Below, one piece after another: positions 44,870 to 54,821 of a DNA stretch of 64,000 nt. Source of the DNA: Trichodesmium sp050015995 (GTDB lineage Bacteria; Cyanobacteriota; Cyanobacteriia; Cyanobacteriales; Microcoleaceae); assembly GCF_050015995.1 (NCBI RefSeq), contig NZ_JBNHEP010000099.1, forward strand, positions 1-64,000, in the 5' to 3' direction. The position numbers were made by a program, and so were the translations under genes. Numbering within the stretch: the stretch's first letter is position 1; the number at the start of each line of letters is the position of its first letter. Below the pieces are notes generated by a model. It was not told the origin of the DNA and ran no database searches. It saw only the letters and a list, made by a program, of their open reading frames with translations.

Positions 44870-45534
44870 TATCAAGAATAAATCTTTTGCTAATGGTGCG
44901 ATTTATTTAACCTCAATTACGCTAAAATCTAGGAGGAAAAACAGAATCTTAAGTTTTACTTAAAATGTAAATGAACATACTTGATTTTCAAAATTGAACA
45001 TGATATTATTGATATCCTATTTATCATAAAGACGTGGGGATTCTTTACCACCCTACAACTTGATCGCAAAATTGTAGTTGCAGTTGGGGAGTTGAAGATT
45101 CTACCAGATTTGCTTTCCTTGTGAAAGTATTACTTGTCCTCCACCTCTGTTTTAAGCCTCGGAATGGCTTACTGTAACAGCATCGAATACTTCTAGTTTA
45201 TCTCTAGGATGGACTTAAACTATTGCCCTTTGTTTCGCTGTGTGACATGAAACCTATTAGTGATGCGTAGCATGATTTTTCACTCTTGCTAGCCTAGGAC
45301 ATGTTTTACATCCAATCAAAATATATATCGACTGAAGGCTGAGGTAAGAGTTTCAAGCATTTCTATTTCTATTGTAACTGTAACAAAAGTCGCCCTAAAA
45401 GGCCAAGAATTAAAACCAAAATTATCGAAAGTATTTCTATAGGTTGAAAAACTAGCAACTTTTAGTCTAAAAGCTTGTTAAAATTAACTCTACCTTAAAA
45501 ACTATAGAAATTAATAGATAAATGATTTGATAAA
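44870..45534. other. Intergenic region after kaiC
   Basis: About 660 bp without a supported gene. The part 45030-45330 has higher GC than its surroundings (ACGTGGGGATTCTTTACCAC, CTAGCCTAGGACATG) and resembles a decayed IS end or guide-RNA-like region, which I cannot confirm. No terminator is obvious downstream of kaiC. Confidence 0.5.
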
Positions 45535-45606
<72 letters not shown>

Positions 45607-45718
45607 AACTTTTATTAATATAACACATATTATTAAATATGCAAGTAAAAAATTTTCCTTTATCTGCTAAGTTTGATAAATATAAGTTATATATTTTTTG
45701 GCCTACATTAAATCTCCT

Positions 45719-46336
45719 ATGCCTAGTGGTAGTACCCATGACCGGATAACCTTGTGGAGTTTGCCCATCATCACGGGCTTAAGCTTTGGGTTGGTCCGTA
45801 GTACCCACTTAACCTTATTTGTGTCTGGGGGTTTTTTATTTAGTGGCCTAATGTTCGGCCCCGACCTGGATATCAATTCTCGACAATTCCAACGTTGGGG
45901 TTGGTTTAAGTGGCTTTGGCGACCCTACCAAAGCAGTCTTAACCATCGCTCCTTTTTATCTCATGGACCCATAATTGGTACTGCACTACGACTACTATAT
46001 TTGTTAACCTTGTTTTTAGTCTTGGTAGTATTGGGTTTAATTATAGATCAATTACTAAGCTCCGAAGGGAGGACTTTAGGATTTGTTGCAAGTTTGTGGC
46101 GATCGCTTTCCCAACATTATCAAGAAGTGATTGCTTTATTAGTAGGTATAGAACTTGGTGCAATGAGTCATTCTCTTAGTGACTGGAGTAGTTCTGCTTA
46201 CAAACGCTTTAAAACTAAAGGTTTATCTGGGTTACTCCCCCAAATCAAACTTCAAAAACGACAACGTAAGTCCACTCGTAAATCTAGTTCCTCAAAAGTT
46301 GTTGCTTCAGGTAGTCGTCATCGTACTAAAAAATAA
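45719..46336 (+). CDS. DUF2227-like putative metal-binding membrane protein
   Basis: A 205-residue protein from the ATG at 45719 (MPSGSTHDRITLWSLPIITG); an upstream TTG 21 bp earlier is rejected as it adds no conserved sequence. It has two or three membrane helices (LTLFVSGGFLFSGLMF, LLYLLTLFLVLVVLGLIID, VIALLVGIELGAMSHSL) and conserved His/Asp-rich motifs: STHDRIT, GPDLDINSRQF, HRSFLSHGP and MSHSLSDW. These are consistent with the cyanobacterial metal-binding DUF2227 family and reminiscent of membrane-bound hydrolases. The C-terminus is a Lys/Arg/Ser tail. The function is not known. Confidence 0.8.
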   Translation: MPSGSTHDRITLWSLPIITGLSFGLVRSTHLTLFVSGGFLFSGLMFGPDLDINSRQFQRWGWFKWLWRPYQSSLNHRSFLSHGPIIGTALRLLYLLTLFLVLVVLGLIIDQLLSSEGRTLGFVASLWRSLSQHYQEVIALLVGIELGAMSHSLSDWSSSAYKRFKTKGLSGLLPQIKLQKRQRKSTRKSSSSKVVASGSRHRTKK

Positions 46337-46550
46337 AGATAACATAAAGTTTGAATGGATGAAAGGCTATTAGACTCTAAAATATAAATAAATTATTTAT
46401 CAATACTGAATTATACCAATGCTACCGGATTTGATATTAGGGCGTGCTGCTTAAGTATAAGGACATTGAGAAGAATTCATCAAGCGTTACCGTCAATGCA
46501 GCTCCAACAAACAATAATTTCTTGAAAGAGAATGAACGGAGGACAGTACA

Positions 46551-48752
46551 ATGCCTGCAATTGAAAGGATACAATTTCCGCAAGATGAGAAAATCACGGT
46601 TCAAGTTCATCGAATCAGACAGATTGACAACCTAGATTTTGATCCACTTATTACAAACGAAGCCGACTTTTATACGCGGATTCATATCGATGATTTTGAG
46701 TGGCAAAGTCCAGTAGAAAGTGGTCAGGATGATGTTAGCCCTGATTGGACAGTTACCCATGCAGCGTATGGTTCCATTGTGCCAATCACAATCAATGCCT
46801 TCGATGAGGATAGGTTTACAAGTGACGATATCGTTGATATCAATACTGGCGGCCTCCTCCGAGGGTTGAGGCTAAACTACGACCTGCTAACTGGTGAAGT
46901 TTCAGATCGAAATAATGGTGGGATTTACGGTTTTAATGGTCAGGAAATCAGTATTTCTGGCCGTGGCACTGACAAGAGAGCCAGAATTTGGTTTAGCATC
47001 AGCAGTGAGCCACTGGAGGAAACTCAACACCAATTCTGGAACCAAGATAGCCCTAGTGTCCTAGATGAGGCTGGAGGTAATATTTCAGGTGATTTATTTG
47101 GCGCTGGCTTTACCTCCGGAGATTTCAATAATGATGGCTACACAGACTTAGCGGTTGGAGTTCCTGGGGAAGAAGTTAGTGGATTCGATAACGCAGGTAC
47201 TGTCAATATTCTTCATGGTTCAGAAGTAGGCTTTACAGGAGCAGGAGAACAAATATTTTCAAAAGATGGCCCAATGTGGGGCGAATCCTTTGGTTCACGT
47301 TTAGCATCCGGAGATTTCAATAATGATGGCTATATTGATTTAGTTGTTGGGGTACCTTCAAGCGAGAGTGTTGGTGTCCGCTATGGCTCCGCAGCAGGCA
47401 TCACATTCTTGACTGGGGAGCAGCTTTGGAGTCAGGATTCTCCAGGAGTTTTAGGTACTCGGGAACTAGGTGATTGGTTTGGAAGCAATGTTGTTGTTGG
47501 TGATTTCAATAACGATGGGTATGAAGATCTTGTCATTGCTGCTCGTTTTGAAGATCTAACAACGGACACAGGTGATGTTGAAGATGCGGGTGCAGTTAAT
47601 GTACTGTACGGTTCGTCCATGGGGTTAAGGGGTGCTGGTAGCCAACTCTGGCATCAAAATACTCCAGGAGTATTTGGAGTCGCCGTTAGTGGGGATAAGT
47701 TTGGGTCAAGTCTAGCAGTTGGTTACTTCAATAAAGATGATTATTTAGATTTAGCAATTGGAATTCCCGGTAAAGACATTGTAACCAGCAGCAATATTGA
47801 GGATGCTGGAGCGGTTCAGATCCTGTATGGTTCTGCAACTGGACTAACAGCTCGTGGTAATCAGCTTTTGCATCAAAATAGTCCAGGAATTCCCGATCAG
47901 GCAGAGGTAGGCGATCACTTTGGAGGTAGCTTAACAACTGGAGACTTTGATAATGATGGTCTTTCTGACCTTGCGATTGGTGTGACTGGGGAAGACATCG
48001 GCGATGATATTGCGATTGAGGATGCAGGTGCTGTCAATATTCTCTATGGTGATGATGAAGGACTTGCCTTGGCTTTAGAAGGAGGAAACCAGATTTGGTG
48101 GCAGGATGCTCCAAATATTGAAGGTCGATCTGAGGAAAATGATTACTTTGGTGCAGCCCTAGCAGCAACAGATATTGACCGGGACGGAGATGATGATTTG
48201 ATTATCGGCGTACCTTATGAAGACATCGAGGAGGGAGACGATATCATTCTCGATGCAGGTGTGGTACAAGTCATACAAGGCTCCTCTACAGGAGGATTAA
48301 CTTACATAGACAATTATCTTCTGTATCAAGACAGTCCTGGCATTCCAGGGGCAGCAGAACGAGGTGATTTTTTTGGGAGTAGTTTAGGTGTTGGTAATTT
48401 TGACCTAGATCCCGGCGGAATAATTGCTGATACAACCAATGGCAATGATATTATTATCGGAGTTCCAGACGAGGATATTGGGACAATCAGAAATGCAGGA
48501 GCATTCAATGTTGTTTATGGTGAAGGTGACCCACTGGTAGTTGCTGGGGTTGATAATGAGATCGTTCGACAAATTAGTCCGGGTCTCTTCCAAGATCCCG
48601 ATTTTCAAACAGGCGATTCTTTTGCAGAAGTGTACCCCAACCTACCTGCTGCCCCGGATAATGATCCAAATACACTCATCTTTACCAACACCCTCGAAGC
48701 ATTTATTCTTGATGGTAACTGGGGAGGCTATAATCCAATACAGTTCACTTAA
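46551..48752 (+). CDS. FG-GAP (integrin alpha-type) repeat protein
   Basis: A 733-residue protein. The N-terminal ~165 residues (MPAIERIQFPQDEKITVQVH...) form an unrecognised domain. Then come seven FG-GAP repeats with calcium-loop motifs DFNNDGYTDLAVGVPGE, DFNNDGYIDLVVGVP, DFNNDGYEDLVIAAR, YFNKDDYLDLAIGIP, DFDNDGLSDLAIGV, DIDRDGDDDLIIGVP and a degenerate seventh ending IIIGVP. This would make a seven-bladed beta-propeller. There is no N-terminal signal peptide. A surface or extracellular role is usual for FG-GAP proteins, so export by a type I or other signal-less route is possible but not shown. GC content is above that of its neighbours. Confidence 0.88.
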   Translation: MPAIERIQFPQDEKITVQVHRIRQIDNLDFDPLITNEADFYTRIHIDDFEWQSPVESGQDDVSPDWTVTHAAYGSIVPITINAFDEDRFTSDDIVDINTGGLLRGLRLNYDLLTGEVSDRNNGGIYGFNGQEISISGRGTDKRARIWFSISSEPLEETQHQFWNQDSPSVLDEAGGNISGDLFGAGFTSGDFNNDGYTDLAVGVPGEEVSGFDNAGTVNILHGSEVGFTGAGEQIFSKDGPMWGESFGSRLASGDFNNDGYIDLVVGVPSSESVGVRYGSAAGITFLTGEQLWSQDSPGVLGTRELGDWFGSNVVVGDFNNDGYEDLVIAARFEDLTTDTGDVEDAGAVNVLYGSSMGLRGAGSQLWHQNTPGVFGVAVSGDKFGSSLAVGYFNKDDYLDLAIGIPGKDIVTSSNIEDAGAVQILYGSATGLTARGNQLLHQNSPGIPDQAEVGDHFGGSLTTGDFDNDGLSDLAIGVTGEDIGDDIAIEDAGAVNILYGDDEGLALALEGGNQIWWQDAPNIEGRSEENDYFGAALAATDIDRDGDDDLIIGVPYEDIEEGDDIILDAGVVQVIQGSSTGGLTYIDNYLLYQDSPGIPGAAERGDFFGSSLGVGNFDLDPGGIIADTTNGNDIIIGVPDEDIGTIRNAGAFNVVYGEGDPLVVAGVDNEIVRQISPGLFQDPDFQTGDSFAEVYPNLPAAPDNDPNTLIFTNTLEAFILDGNWGGYNPIQFT

Positions 48753-48858
48753 GGATTTTTTGAATAGGGAAGAAGGAAGAGGGAAGAGGGAAGAGGGAAG
48801 AAATAAAGTAGATGAGTCTATAGATCGATACAGTTCACTTAAGGATTTTTTTGCCAGT
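48743..48858. repeat. Direct repeat flanking a GGAAGAG simple repeat
   Basis: ACAGTTCACTTAAGGATTTT occurs at the FG-GAP stop codon (48743) and again at about 48834. Between them lies a run of GAAGAGG repeats and TAGATGAGTCTATAGATCGA. The first copy includes the last codons of the FG-GAP gene, so a slippage or small insertion has duplicated the gene end. Confidence 0.85.
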
Positions 48859-48942
48859 TTTGTAATCTGAATATCTCAGTTTAATGGTTCCATACCTTAT
48901 GAATTTTGGTCTTATCTGAACTGTATTGGGCTATAATCCTAA

Positions 48943-49749
48943 CTAATAATCATAAGGATTTTTAGGCTTAGGAATTGATTCTATTTCGGTCGGCAAAATT
49001 GTTAATTTACGTTGACCGCTCAACTCATCAGTAATCATTTTTCCTTTCACTTTCAACCAACTATCTTGAGGATATTTACTCCGACTTCTGCCTTCTGGTA
49101 ATTTAACTGGTAATCCCACCGGATAAGCATCAGCAGCACAGCAAGTTAGAATAAATCTAGATATCCAGAAATATTGCTCAGATAATCCACGGGGATAAAT
49201 TACAAATCCAGTTACTTCAACTTTTTGACCATTATAAGCATCTGGTTCTGGATAAACATTTAAAGTCCTGATCCATTCAATTAGCGATCGATCTTCTGGT
49301 TTAGTTGCAGTCCGAAATTCTTGAGGTTGACTTCTAGTTACTGGCAAAGATTCTGTTAAGCCTCTTTGTAATGCTGTTTGACTGGCAAAAACTTGAGGAG
49401 TAATTGTTAAAGCTAGTAAAGCAGATATTAATAGTAAAGTACTACTCCAACCAGGAGGAAAAAGGTTAATATGTTGATTTTCAATTATACTAACTTCTTG
49501 TTTCGATATCTTTGATAATCCATGATTTTTGCTAATATTCCATAACTCCCATATTTTGCATCCACCTAATATTAATAAACTGATTCCAGCACCAACAGTT
49601 AAACCAAAATAACGGGGATGAATCAATATATATAACTTCCCTGTAAGCCAATAATTTATTAACAAAAAACCCCAAGCCAAAATTGCTGTCACATCTAACC
49701 AAGCTTCATATCGTTTAAGTAGATAAAATAATGATTTTTCAACCTTCAT
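48943..49749 (-). CDS. TIGR03943-type membrane protein (permease partner)
   Basis: A 268-residue protein with N-terminal membrane helices (WLDVTAILAWGFLLINYWLT, YFGLTVGAGISLLILGGCKI), a further helix (STLLLISALLALTITPQVFA) and a soluble C-terminal domain with VEVTGFVIYPRGLSEQYFWI, RFILTCCAADAYPVGLPVKL and IESIPKP. This is the layout of the TIGR03943/DUF1980 family. It lies downstream of the YraQ/DUF318-type permease on the same strand, the characteristic pairing. The CC motif in the exported domain suggests metal or thiol chemistry. The transported substrate is unknown. Confidence 0.88.
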   Translation of the reverse strand: MKVEKSLFYLLKRYEAWLDVTAILAWGFLLINYWLTGKLYILIHPRYFGLTVGAGISLLILGGCKIWELWNISKNHGLSKISKQEVSIIENQHINLFPPGWSSTLLLISALLALTITPQVFASQTALQRGLTESLPVTRSQPQEFRTATKPEDRSLIEWIRTLNVYPEPDAYNGQKVEVTGFVIYPRGLSEQYFWISRFILTCCAADAYPVGLPVKLPEGRSRSKYPQDSWLKVKGKMITDELSGQRKLTILPTEIESIPKPKNPYDY

Positions 49750-49964
49750 ATAAAAAGTTATTTCTGTAAATGATGAGCTAATACCAATTAGATAAATGTT
49801 TGTTACAAATAGCTAGGGGGATTTTTAAGAGTCAGGAGTCATAATAACTTCCTTCAATACCATTTTTAGGTCATCAATCATCTTTTTTGTTAAAGATAAA
49901 TCTGCTCTCAAATATTTTTATCGACCTTACTATTCATAACATTCTTTTGTCAAAATGCTATAAT

Positions 49965-51068
49965 TTAACTTAAATATAAGTTCACAACAAAAGCCATAAT
50001 AAATGTCAACTGTGCTGCCAATATCATTAAATAAATCACAGCCCGTGAGCGAAAAACTGATAATAGTAAACCAACAGCTTTAATATCAATCATCGGTCCA
50101 AAAACCAAAAAAGCTAATAGGGAACCACTGGTAAAAGTTGCCGCAAATGACAAAGCAAAAAAAGCATCTACAGTGGAACAAATGGAAACCACTGCTGCTA
50201 AAGCTAGCATAGCAATAATTGAAGTCACTGGACCTTGACCAAGATTCAAAATAAGTTCACGGGGTGCAGCAACTTGAATAATTGCAGCGATCGCACTCCC
50301 AATTACTAATACTCCTCCTAATTCCCGTAACTCCTGCACCATACTATTTAATAAAGACAAAAGTCGCTGTTTATCAGGAACAACGAAGATAGATGTCCAA
50401 CCTATACCTTTGTTAATAGGTGTTTGATTACTCATCCCCAGAGACTGACTTTGAGTAATAGATGTCGTCATCGATCCTGGCAAAATTCCCATAGACTCTA
50501 GGGGTAAAGATGTACTAGATTGACCTAAAAAAAATGTTCCTGACTGTAGAAGAGGAGAAGTTTCAAACCTTTGAGAAACTGACTGTTGAGTTCTAGGTAA
50601 TAAACGAGCAGTTGTGGGTTGCAGAATTTGTCGTATATCCTTCTGAACACTAAATATCCAACCAATAATTGTTGCTATAGCTAGAGAAAATACTACTCGT
50701 AACACCACAATTTCTGGTTGGTCTCTAAAGGCGGTCCAAGTTGCCCAGATAACTATGGGATTAATTGTTGGAGCTGCCAGTAAAAATCCAATTGATACTG
50801 ATATAGGAACACCTTGTATCAATAAACGTCGTGCAACTGGAACATTGCCACATTCACACACTGGGAACAAAAAACCAACTAAGCTACCTACAAATGCTCC
50901 TAAAAGGGGATTTTGAGGCAGATATGTGATTAATTTTCGTTCATCAATGAACCATTGTAAGATTCCGGAAAAAATAACCCCTAATAGTAAAAATGGTATT
51001 GCTTCTACCAATAAACTGAGAAAGAGGGTGAAAGAATTATTCAACTGATTTGTCAGTGTTGATGGCAT
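49965..51068 (-). CDS. Permease of the DUF318/YraQ (UPF0718) family
   Basis: A 367-residue polytopic membrane protein with about eight hydrophobic segments. The family signature GFLFPVCECGNVPVARRLLI is followed by GVPISVSIGFLLAAPTINPI, and the second half repeats the pattern (SICSTVDAFFALSFAATFTS). A hydrophilic cytosolic loop separates the halves (about 150-235). Relatives include ArsP-type organoarsenical permeases, but nothing here shows the substrate. It is 215 bp upstream of the TIGR03943 protein on the same strand. The start codon is supported by a typical MPSTLTNQLNNSFTLFLSLL start. Confidence 0.88.
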   Translation of the reverse strand: MPSTLTNQLNNSFTLFLSLLVEAIPFLLLGVIFSGILQWFIDERKLITYLPQNPLLGAFVGSLVGFLFPVCECGNVPVARRLLIQGVPISVSIGFLLAAPTINPIVIWATWTAFRDQPEIVVLRVVFSLAIATIIGWIFSVQKDIRQILQPTTARLLPRTQQSVSQRFETSPLLQSGTFFLGQSSTSLPLESMGILPGSMTTSITQSQSLGMSNQTPINKGIGWTSIFVVPDKQRLLSLLNSMVQELRELGGVLVIGSAIAAIIQVAAPRELILNLGQGPVTSIIAMLALAAVVSICSTVDAFFALSFAATFTSGSLLAFLVFGPMIDIKAVGLLLSVFRSRAVIYLMILAAQLTFIMAFVVNLYLS

Positions 51069-51255
51069 CTTGAAATTTTCTTTTTGATATTATTTACATT
51101 TATAATTGTTAGGCGATAAAAATCATCTAGCCAAGCATCTATATTAATTAAGTTACATTGTTAGTATATAATAATATTATTAAATTACTTGGAATTAGAT
51201 AACTTTCTTCTTTAGCTAGATACTGTTTCTCTAGATATACAAATATTTACAATTT

Positions 51256-52320
51256 ATGTTGAATATATCTTCGTCTGAGTTATTAGTTTCGACAATTCCT
51301 GACAATTGTCTGTCAACAACATCTCAGGAGTCAACTGTACGGGATTTGTCTCTATATGATTTTCAAGTTGACAATAATCAAGTAGGAGAAATAGCAGCTT
51401 TGAGACTGGAAGCTGAACCAAGATTGCCAGGGGTCATTTTAATGGAGGAGGGGCAGCTCTCAGGAATGATTTCTCGACAACGATTTTTGGAGTATTTGAG
51501 TCGTCCTTTTGGTAGAGAATTATTTCTGAAAAGGTCTCTCAAAACTTTGTATCAATTTGCTTGTACCGATTTTTTAGTTCTCCGGGCAAATACTACAGTT
51601 GTGGAAGCAAGTAGTAGAGCTTTGCAGAGACCAACTGATATCGCATACGAGCCAATTGTTGTTGAAATTAAACCCAATGTCTATAGACTTTTAGATGTTC
51701 ATCATCTGCTTGTGGCTCAATCTCAGATTCATCAATTGGCAAATAATTTACTCCAGGAGCTTTATCTAAAGTTGGAAACAGCTCATAAAGAATTAGAACT
51801 TCAAGCTTCTTTAGATGCTTTAAGTCAAGTTGCTAATCGTAGAAAATTTGACCAATATCTCGCTCAACAATGGTTCCAAATGTCTAAAGAAGAAAAACCT
51901 ATATCCATAATTATGGCAGATATTGATTGTTTTAAAGGTTATAATGACACTTACGGTCATCAAGCTGGAGATCAGTGTCTGAAACAAGTTGCCTTGACAA
52001 TAAATCAAACTGCTCAAATGATAACTAAGGGAAATAATGAAAATTTAGTTGCTCGTTATGGAGGTGAAGAATTTGCTATAGTTTTACCTAAAAAAACTCA
52101 GGCTGAAGCTGTTTTTATTGCTGAAAAAATTCGCTCTCAGGTCAAGTCATTGGATATTATTAATCAAGGTTCTTCTTGCTCAGAAATTGTCACTTTAAGT
52201 TTAGGAGTTGCTACTACTATGCCTGAATTGAGTAGCTCTATAGAAAAGTTAATTGCTGTAGCAGATAAAGCTCTTTATCAAGCTAAAGCAACAGGTCGCG
52301 ATCGTGTTATTTCCAGTTAA
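51256..52320 (+). CDS. Diguanylate cyclase with CBS-like N-terminal domain
   Basis: A 354-residue protein. The N-terminal ~150 residues resemble a CBS/sensor region (LPGVILMEEGQLSGMISRQR, FLEYLSRPFGRELFL) shared with some cyanobacterial kinases. A coiled linker (LANNLLQELYLKLETAHKEL) leads into a GGDEF domain (about 190-354) with DALSQVANRRKFDQYL, DIDCFKGYNDTYGHQAGD and the active-site signature ARYGGEEFAIVLP. The GGEEF motif is intact, so c-di-GMP synthesis from GTP is expected. No EAL domain is present. It is divergent from the permease gene with a 187-bp shared leader. Confidence 0.93.
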   Translation: MLNISSSELLVSTIPDNCLSTTSQESTVRDLSLYDFQVDNNQVGEIAALRLEAEPRLPGVILMEEGQLSGMISRQRFLEYLSRPFGRELFLKRSLKTLYQFACTDFLVLRANTTVVEASSRALQRPTDIAYEPIVVEIKPNVYRLLDVHHLLVAQSQIHQLANNLLQELYLKLETAHKELELQASLDALSQVANRRKFDQYLAQQWFQMSKEEKPISIIMADIDCFKGYNDTYGHQAGDQCLKQVALTINQTAQMITKGNNENLVARYGGEEFAIVLPKKTQAEAVFIAEKIRSQVKSLDIINQGSSCSEIVTLSLGVATTMPELSSSIEKLIAVADKALYQAKATGRDRVISS

Positions 52321-52338
52321 TAGCAGTTGCGCATTAAG

Positions 52339-52442
52339 TTAGGAATGAGAATTTTATTATCTACATAAGTTAAATTGCCTAAGTTCCATACCGTATGAGT
52401 TATGAAAAAAAGTTCTGTACTTTATTTAATTCTCATTCCTTA
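52339..52442. repeat. Inverted-repeat element with TTAGGAATGAGAATT ends
   Basis: TTAGGAATGAGAATT at 52339-52353 faces AATTCTCATTCCTTA at 52428-52442 (one mismatch), separated by about 75 bp of AT-rich sequence. The size and structure suggest a miniature element or a long hairpin 20 bp after the cyclase gene. No second full copy was noticed. Bases 52443-52741 hold only a fragment of the AGGAGTC repeat. Confidence 0.65.
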
Positions 52443-52741
52443 ATAGGAATATAGCAATCCTATTTCAATTGTAATATTTTTGTGGTAGTTAGTAGTCAGG
52501 AGTCAGAATTTTCAAGTTTTTTCGTCAATCTTAACTATTAGAAAAATTCTCACAAATTATTTAGGATGACTATAGTTTTAATTATCAAAAAGATTATTCA
52601 GTTTCTGTTCATTACTAAATACATTGAAGTGCCATCTAAATCTAAGTATAGTATTATTTTTGGGAATTGGTATTAGATTCCAATTCCCCTGCAGTTCATC
52701 AAGGCTTTACCAAATCAAAACTCCTCCGTATATTTATTTCA

Positions 52742-53227
52742 TTATTTAACTAATTCAGCTTCAATAACAGCAATTAATTCTGGTGAATTAGGAGCAACAC
52801 TACTATTAAATCTAGCAACAACTTCTCCTTGTTTATTAACAACAAACTTTTCAAAATTCCAGGCTACATCACCCTTAGGATTAACAGCATTTATCAAACA
52901 AGAATAAAGAGGATGTTTCTCAGAACCTTTAGCATGAACCTTATCAAATAACTCAAAACTCACATCATATTTTGTCTTAGTAAAATCAACAATTTCTGCA
53001 TTACTTCCTGGCTCTTGTGCCCCAAAATCATTGCAGGGAAAACCTAAAATTCTTAAGCCAGCATCACGATATTTTTGGTTTAATTCCTCCAATCCTTTAT
53101 ATTGTGGCGTGTAACCACAATAAGATGCTACATTCACAATTAATAAAACCTGACCAGCATAATTTACTAATTGTTTTTCTTCGCCATTAATAGTTTTGAC
53201 GGTAATATCTGAAACTGTGGTACTCAT
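52742..53227 (-). CDS. Glutathione peroxidase family (Cys type)
   Basis: A 161-residue thioredoxin-fold peroxidase that reduces peroxides using thioredoxin or glutathione. The catalytic Cys is in NVASYCGYTPQYKGLEELNQ, where selenoproteins have Sec. The Gln/Trp partners are in LGFPCNDFGAQEPG and VAWNFEKFVV, so the tetrad is complete. The GxxxxxPQY segment and the overall length match the family. There is no signal peptide, so a cytosolic location is expected. It stands alone between intergenic spacers. Bases 53228-53518 show no gene. Confidence 0.93.
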   Translation of the reverse strand: MSTTVSDITVKTINGEEKQLVNYAGQVLLIVNVASYCGYTPQYKGLEELNQKYRDAGLRILGFPCNDFGAQEPGSNAEIVDFTKTKYDVSFELFDKVHAKGSEKHPLYSCLINAVNPKGDVAWNFEKFVVNKQGEVVARFNSSVAPNSPELIAVIEAELVK

Positions 53228-53518
53228 CTTTGAAGAAAACCTCTAACTTAATAATTATAAATTTTACACTGTAGTTGGAAACAGAGAGAAGATTTTTGAT
53301 CGAATCAAAGTATGATAAACTAATACCAATTCACTTTAAAGATGTCACAAATAGTTGGCAACTGATTATGTGAAAGATAATAGACGAAATTAATGTATGA
53401 CCATTACTTTAAGTCTATTAATTTTCACTTCTGACTTCTGTATGGGCGAATAGCCATTCGCCCATACTACTTATCACTTCCGTGAAACCGTATAGCTCGA
53501 ATATTAATTAAAGAAGCA

Positions 53519-54286
53519 ATGGCAACTGAAACTATCGTTTTATTATCGAAAAGAGAAATAGAAAAAATGCGTCGAGCAGGGCGTTTGGCAGCAGAATTAT
53601 TACATTATCTTGAACCTTTTGTCAAGCCAGGAGTAACTACTTTGGAATTAGATGAGGAAGCTGAACGTTGGACACAAGCTCATGGCGCTCGTAGTGCGCC
53701 TCTTGGTTATCATGGTTTTCCTAAGTCTATTTGCACCAGTATTAATGAAGTGATTTGTCATGGTATTCCTAATGAGAAACAAGTCTTAAAAGATGGTGAT
53801 ATTATTAATATTGATGTTACACCAATTCTTGATGGTTATCATGGAGATACTTCTAAAACTTTTTTTGTAGGTGAACCTTCTCCACTAGCAAAAAAATTAG
53901 TTGAAGTTACAGAAAAATGTATGTATTTAGGCATTGCTGAAGTTAAGCCTGGAAATAAAATTGGAGATATTGGAGCGGCTATTCAAGAGTATGCTGAAGC
54001 AGAAGGTTTTTCAGTGGTTAGAGATTTTGTTGGTCATGGTGTGAGTAATGTTTTCCATACTGCACCACAAATTCCTCATTATGGCATTAGAGGAAAAGGA
54101 AAAAAGTTACGAACTGGAATGGTATTTACTATTGAACCGATGATTAATGAGGGTACTTGGGAAGGTGTGGTGCTTAATGACGGTTGGACTGCTATTACTA
54201 AAGATGGTAAACTATCAGCACAGTTTGAGCATACTGTGGCAGTAACAGAAACAGGGGTAGAAATATTGACTCAGTATGATGGGTGA
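53519..54286 (+). CDS. map: Methionine aminopeptidase, type I
   Basis: A 255-residue enzyme removing the initiator Met from nascent proteins. The five metal ligands are recognisable: Asp in INIDVTPILDG and Asp in YHGDTSKTFF, His in FVGHGVSNVF, Glu in TIEPMINEG and Glu in QFEHTVAVT. The substrate His is in GYHGFPKSIC. It lacks the N-terminal zinc finger of eukaryotic forms. Length is normal for bacterial MetAP type Ia. The start at 53519 gives MATETIVLLSKREIEKMRRA. Cyanobacteria often have more than one map paralogue, so this may not be the only one. Confidence 0.94.
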   Translation: MATETIVLLSKREIEKMRRAGRLAAELLHYLEPFVKPGVTTLELDEEAERWTQAHGARSAPLGYHGFPKSICTSINEVICHGIPNEKQVLKDGDIINIDVTPILDGYHGDTSKTFFVGEPSPLAKKLVEVTEKCMYLGIAEVKPGNKIGDIGAAIQEYAEAEGFSVVRDFVGHGVSNVFHTAPQIPHYGIRGKGKKLRTGMVFTIEPMINEGTWEGVVLNDGWTAITKDGKLSAQFEHTVAVTETGVEILTQYDG

Positions 54287-54512
54287 TTTACCGTTCGCTT
54301 GAAAGCTTAGAAACTGCTAGAATATTCTTGATATCCACAAGAGTATATAAGTAATTTGTGAGGCTGAAAATTATCTCCATTACCGAGGCGAAAATTATAG
54401 GAAATACGATAAAAATTGTGAGATATTCAAACAGTAGAAAGCAGCTAAGTTAGTAATTATATCTAAACTAAAAATTGTCTAGAGAAGAGTGAGTTAAGCT
54501 GTTTAACCTTTA

Positions 54513-54613
54513 GATCATGTCCGGATAATTAGTGATAAATAAAATTTCAATTTATCCCCTACTCCCCTATTCCTCTACTACTTCAATCATAAGTATTTAA
54601 CCGGATATGATAT
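54513..54613. repeat. Miniature element with ATATCATGTCCGG ends, copy 1
   Basis: Starts GATCATGTCCGGATAATTAG TGATAAA and ends TTTAACCGGATATGATAT, so the ends are inverted repeats. The interior includes the simple CTCCCCTATTCC type. A free end ATATCATGTCCGG lies at 54623-54635, in direct orientation. The second full copy is at 58360-58485. The remaining spacer to 54821 has CCCTATT repeats and no gene. Confidence 0.75.
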
Positions 54614-54821
54614 TACTGATTAATATCATGTCCGGTAGCATCGGTATTGTGTAGAGGTGTAATAATATTATGCCCCCACCTTAGTTATTAGAACTATAGG
54701 GTTACGCATTAAGGTTAGGAAATTTACAAATCCTGAAACCCTTTGACAGTCTACTATTCCCTATTCCCTATTCCCTATTCCCTAGCGCGTAGCCCTATAC
54801 TATTCATCCTGATAATAATCC

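Noticed and set aside
45030..45330. Possible RNA gene or IS end after kaiC
   Set aside because: GC is raised but I could not find paired ends, a coding fragment or a convincing fold, so it is left as unassigned intergenic sequence.
52742..53227. Selenoprotein form of glutathione peroxidase
   Set aside because: The active-site codon is a Cys codon, not TGA.
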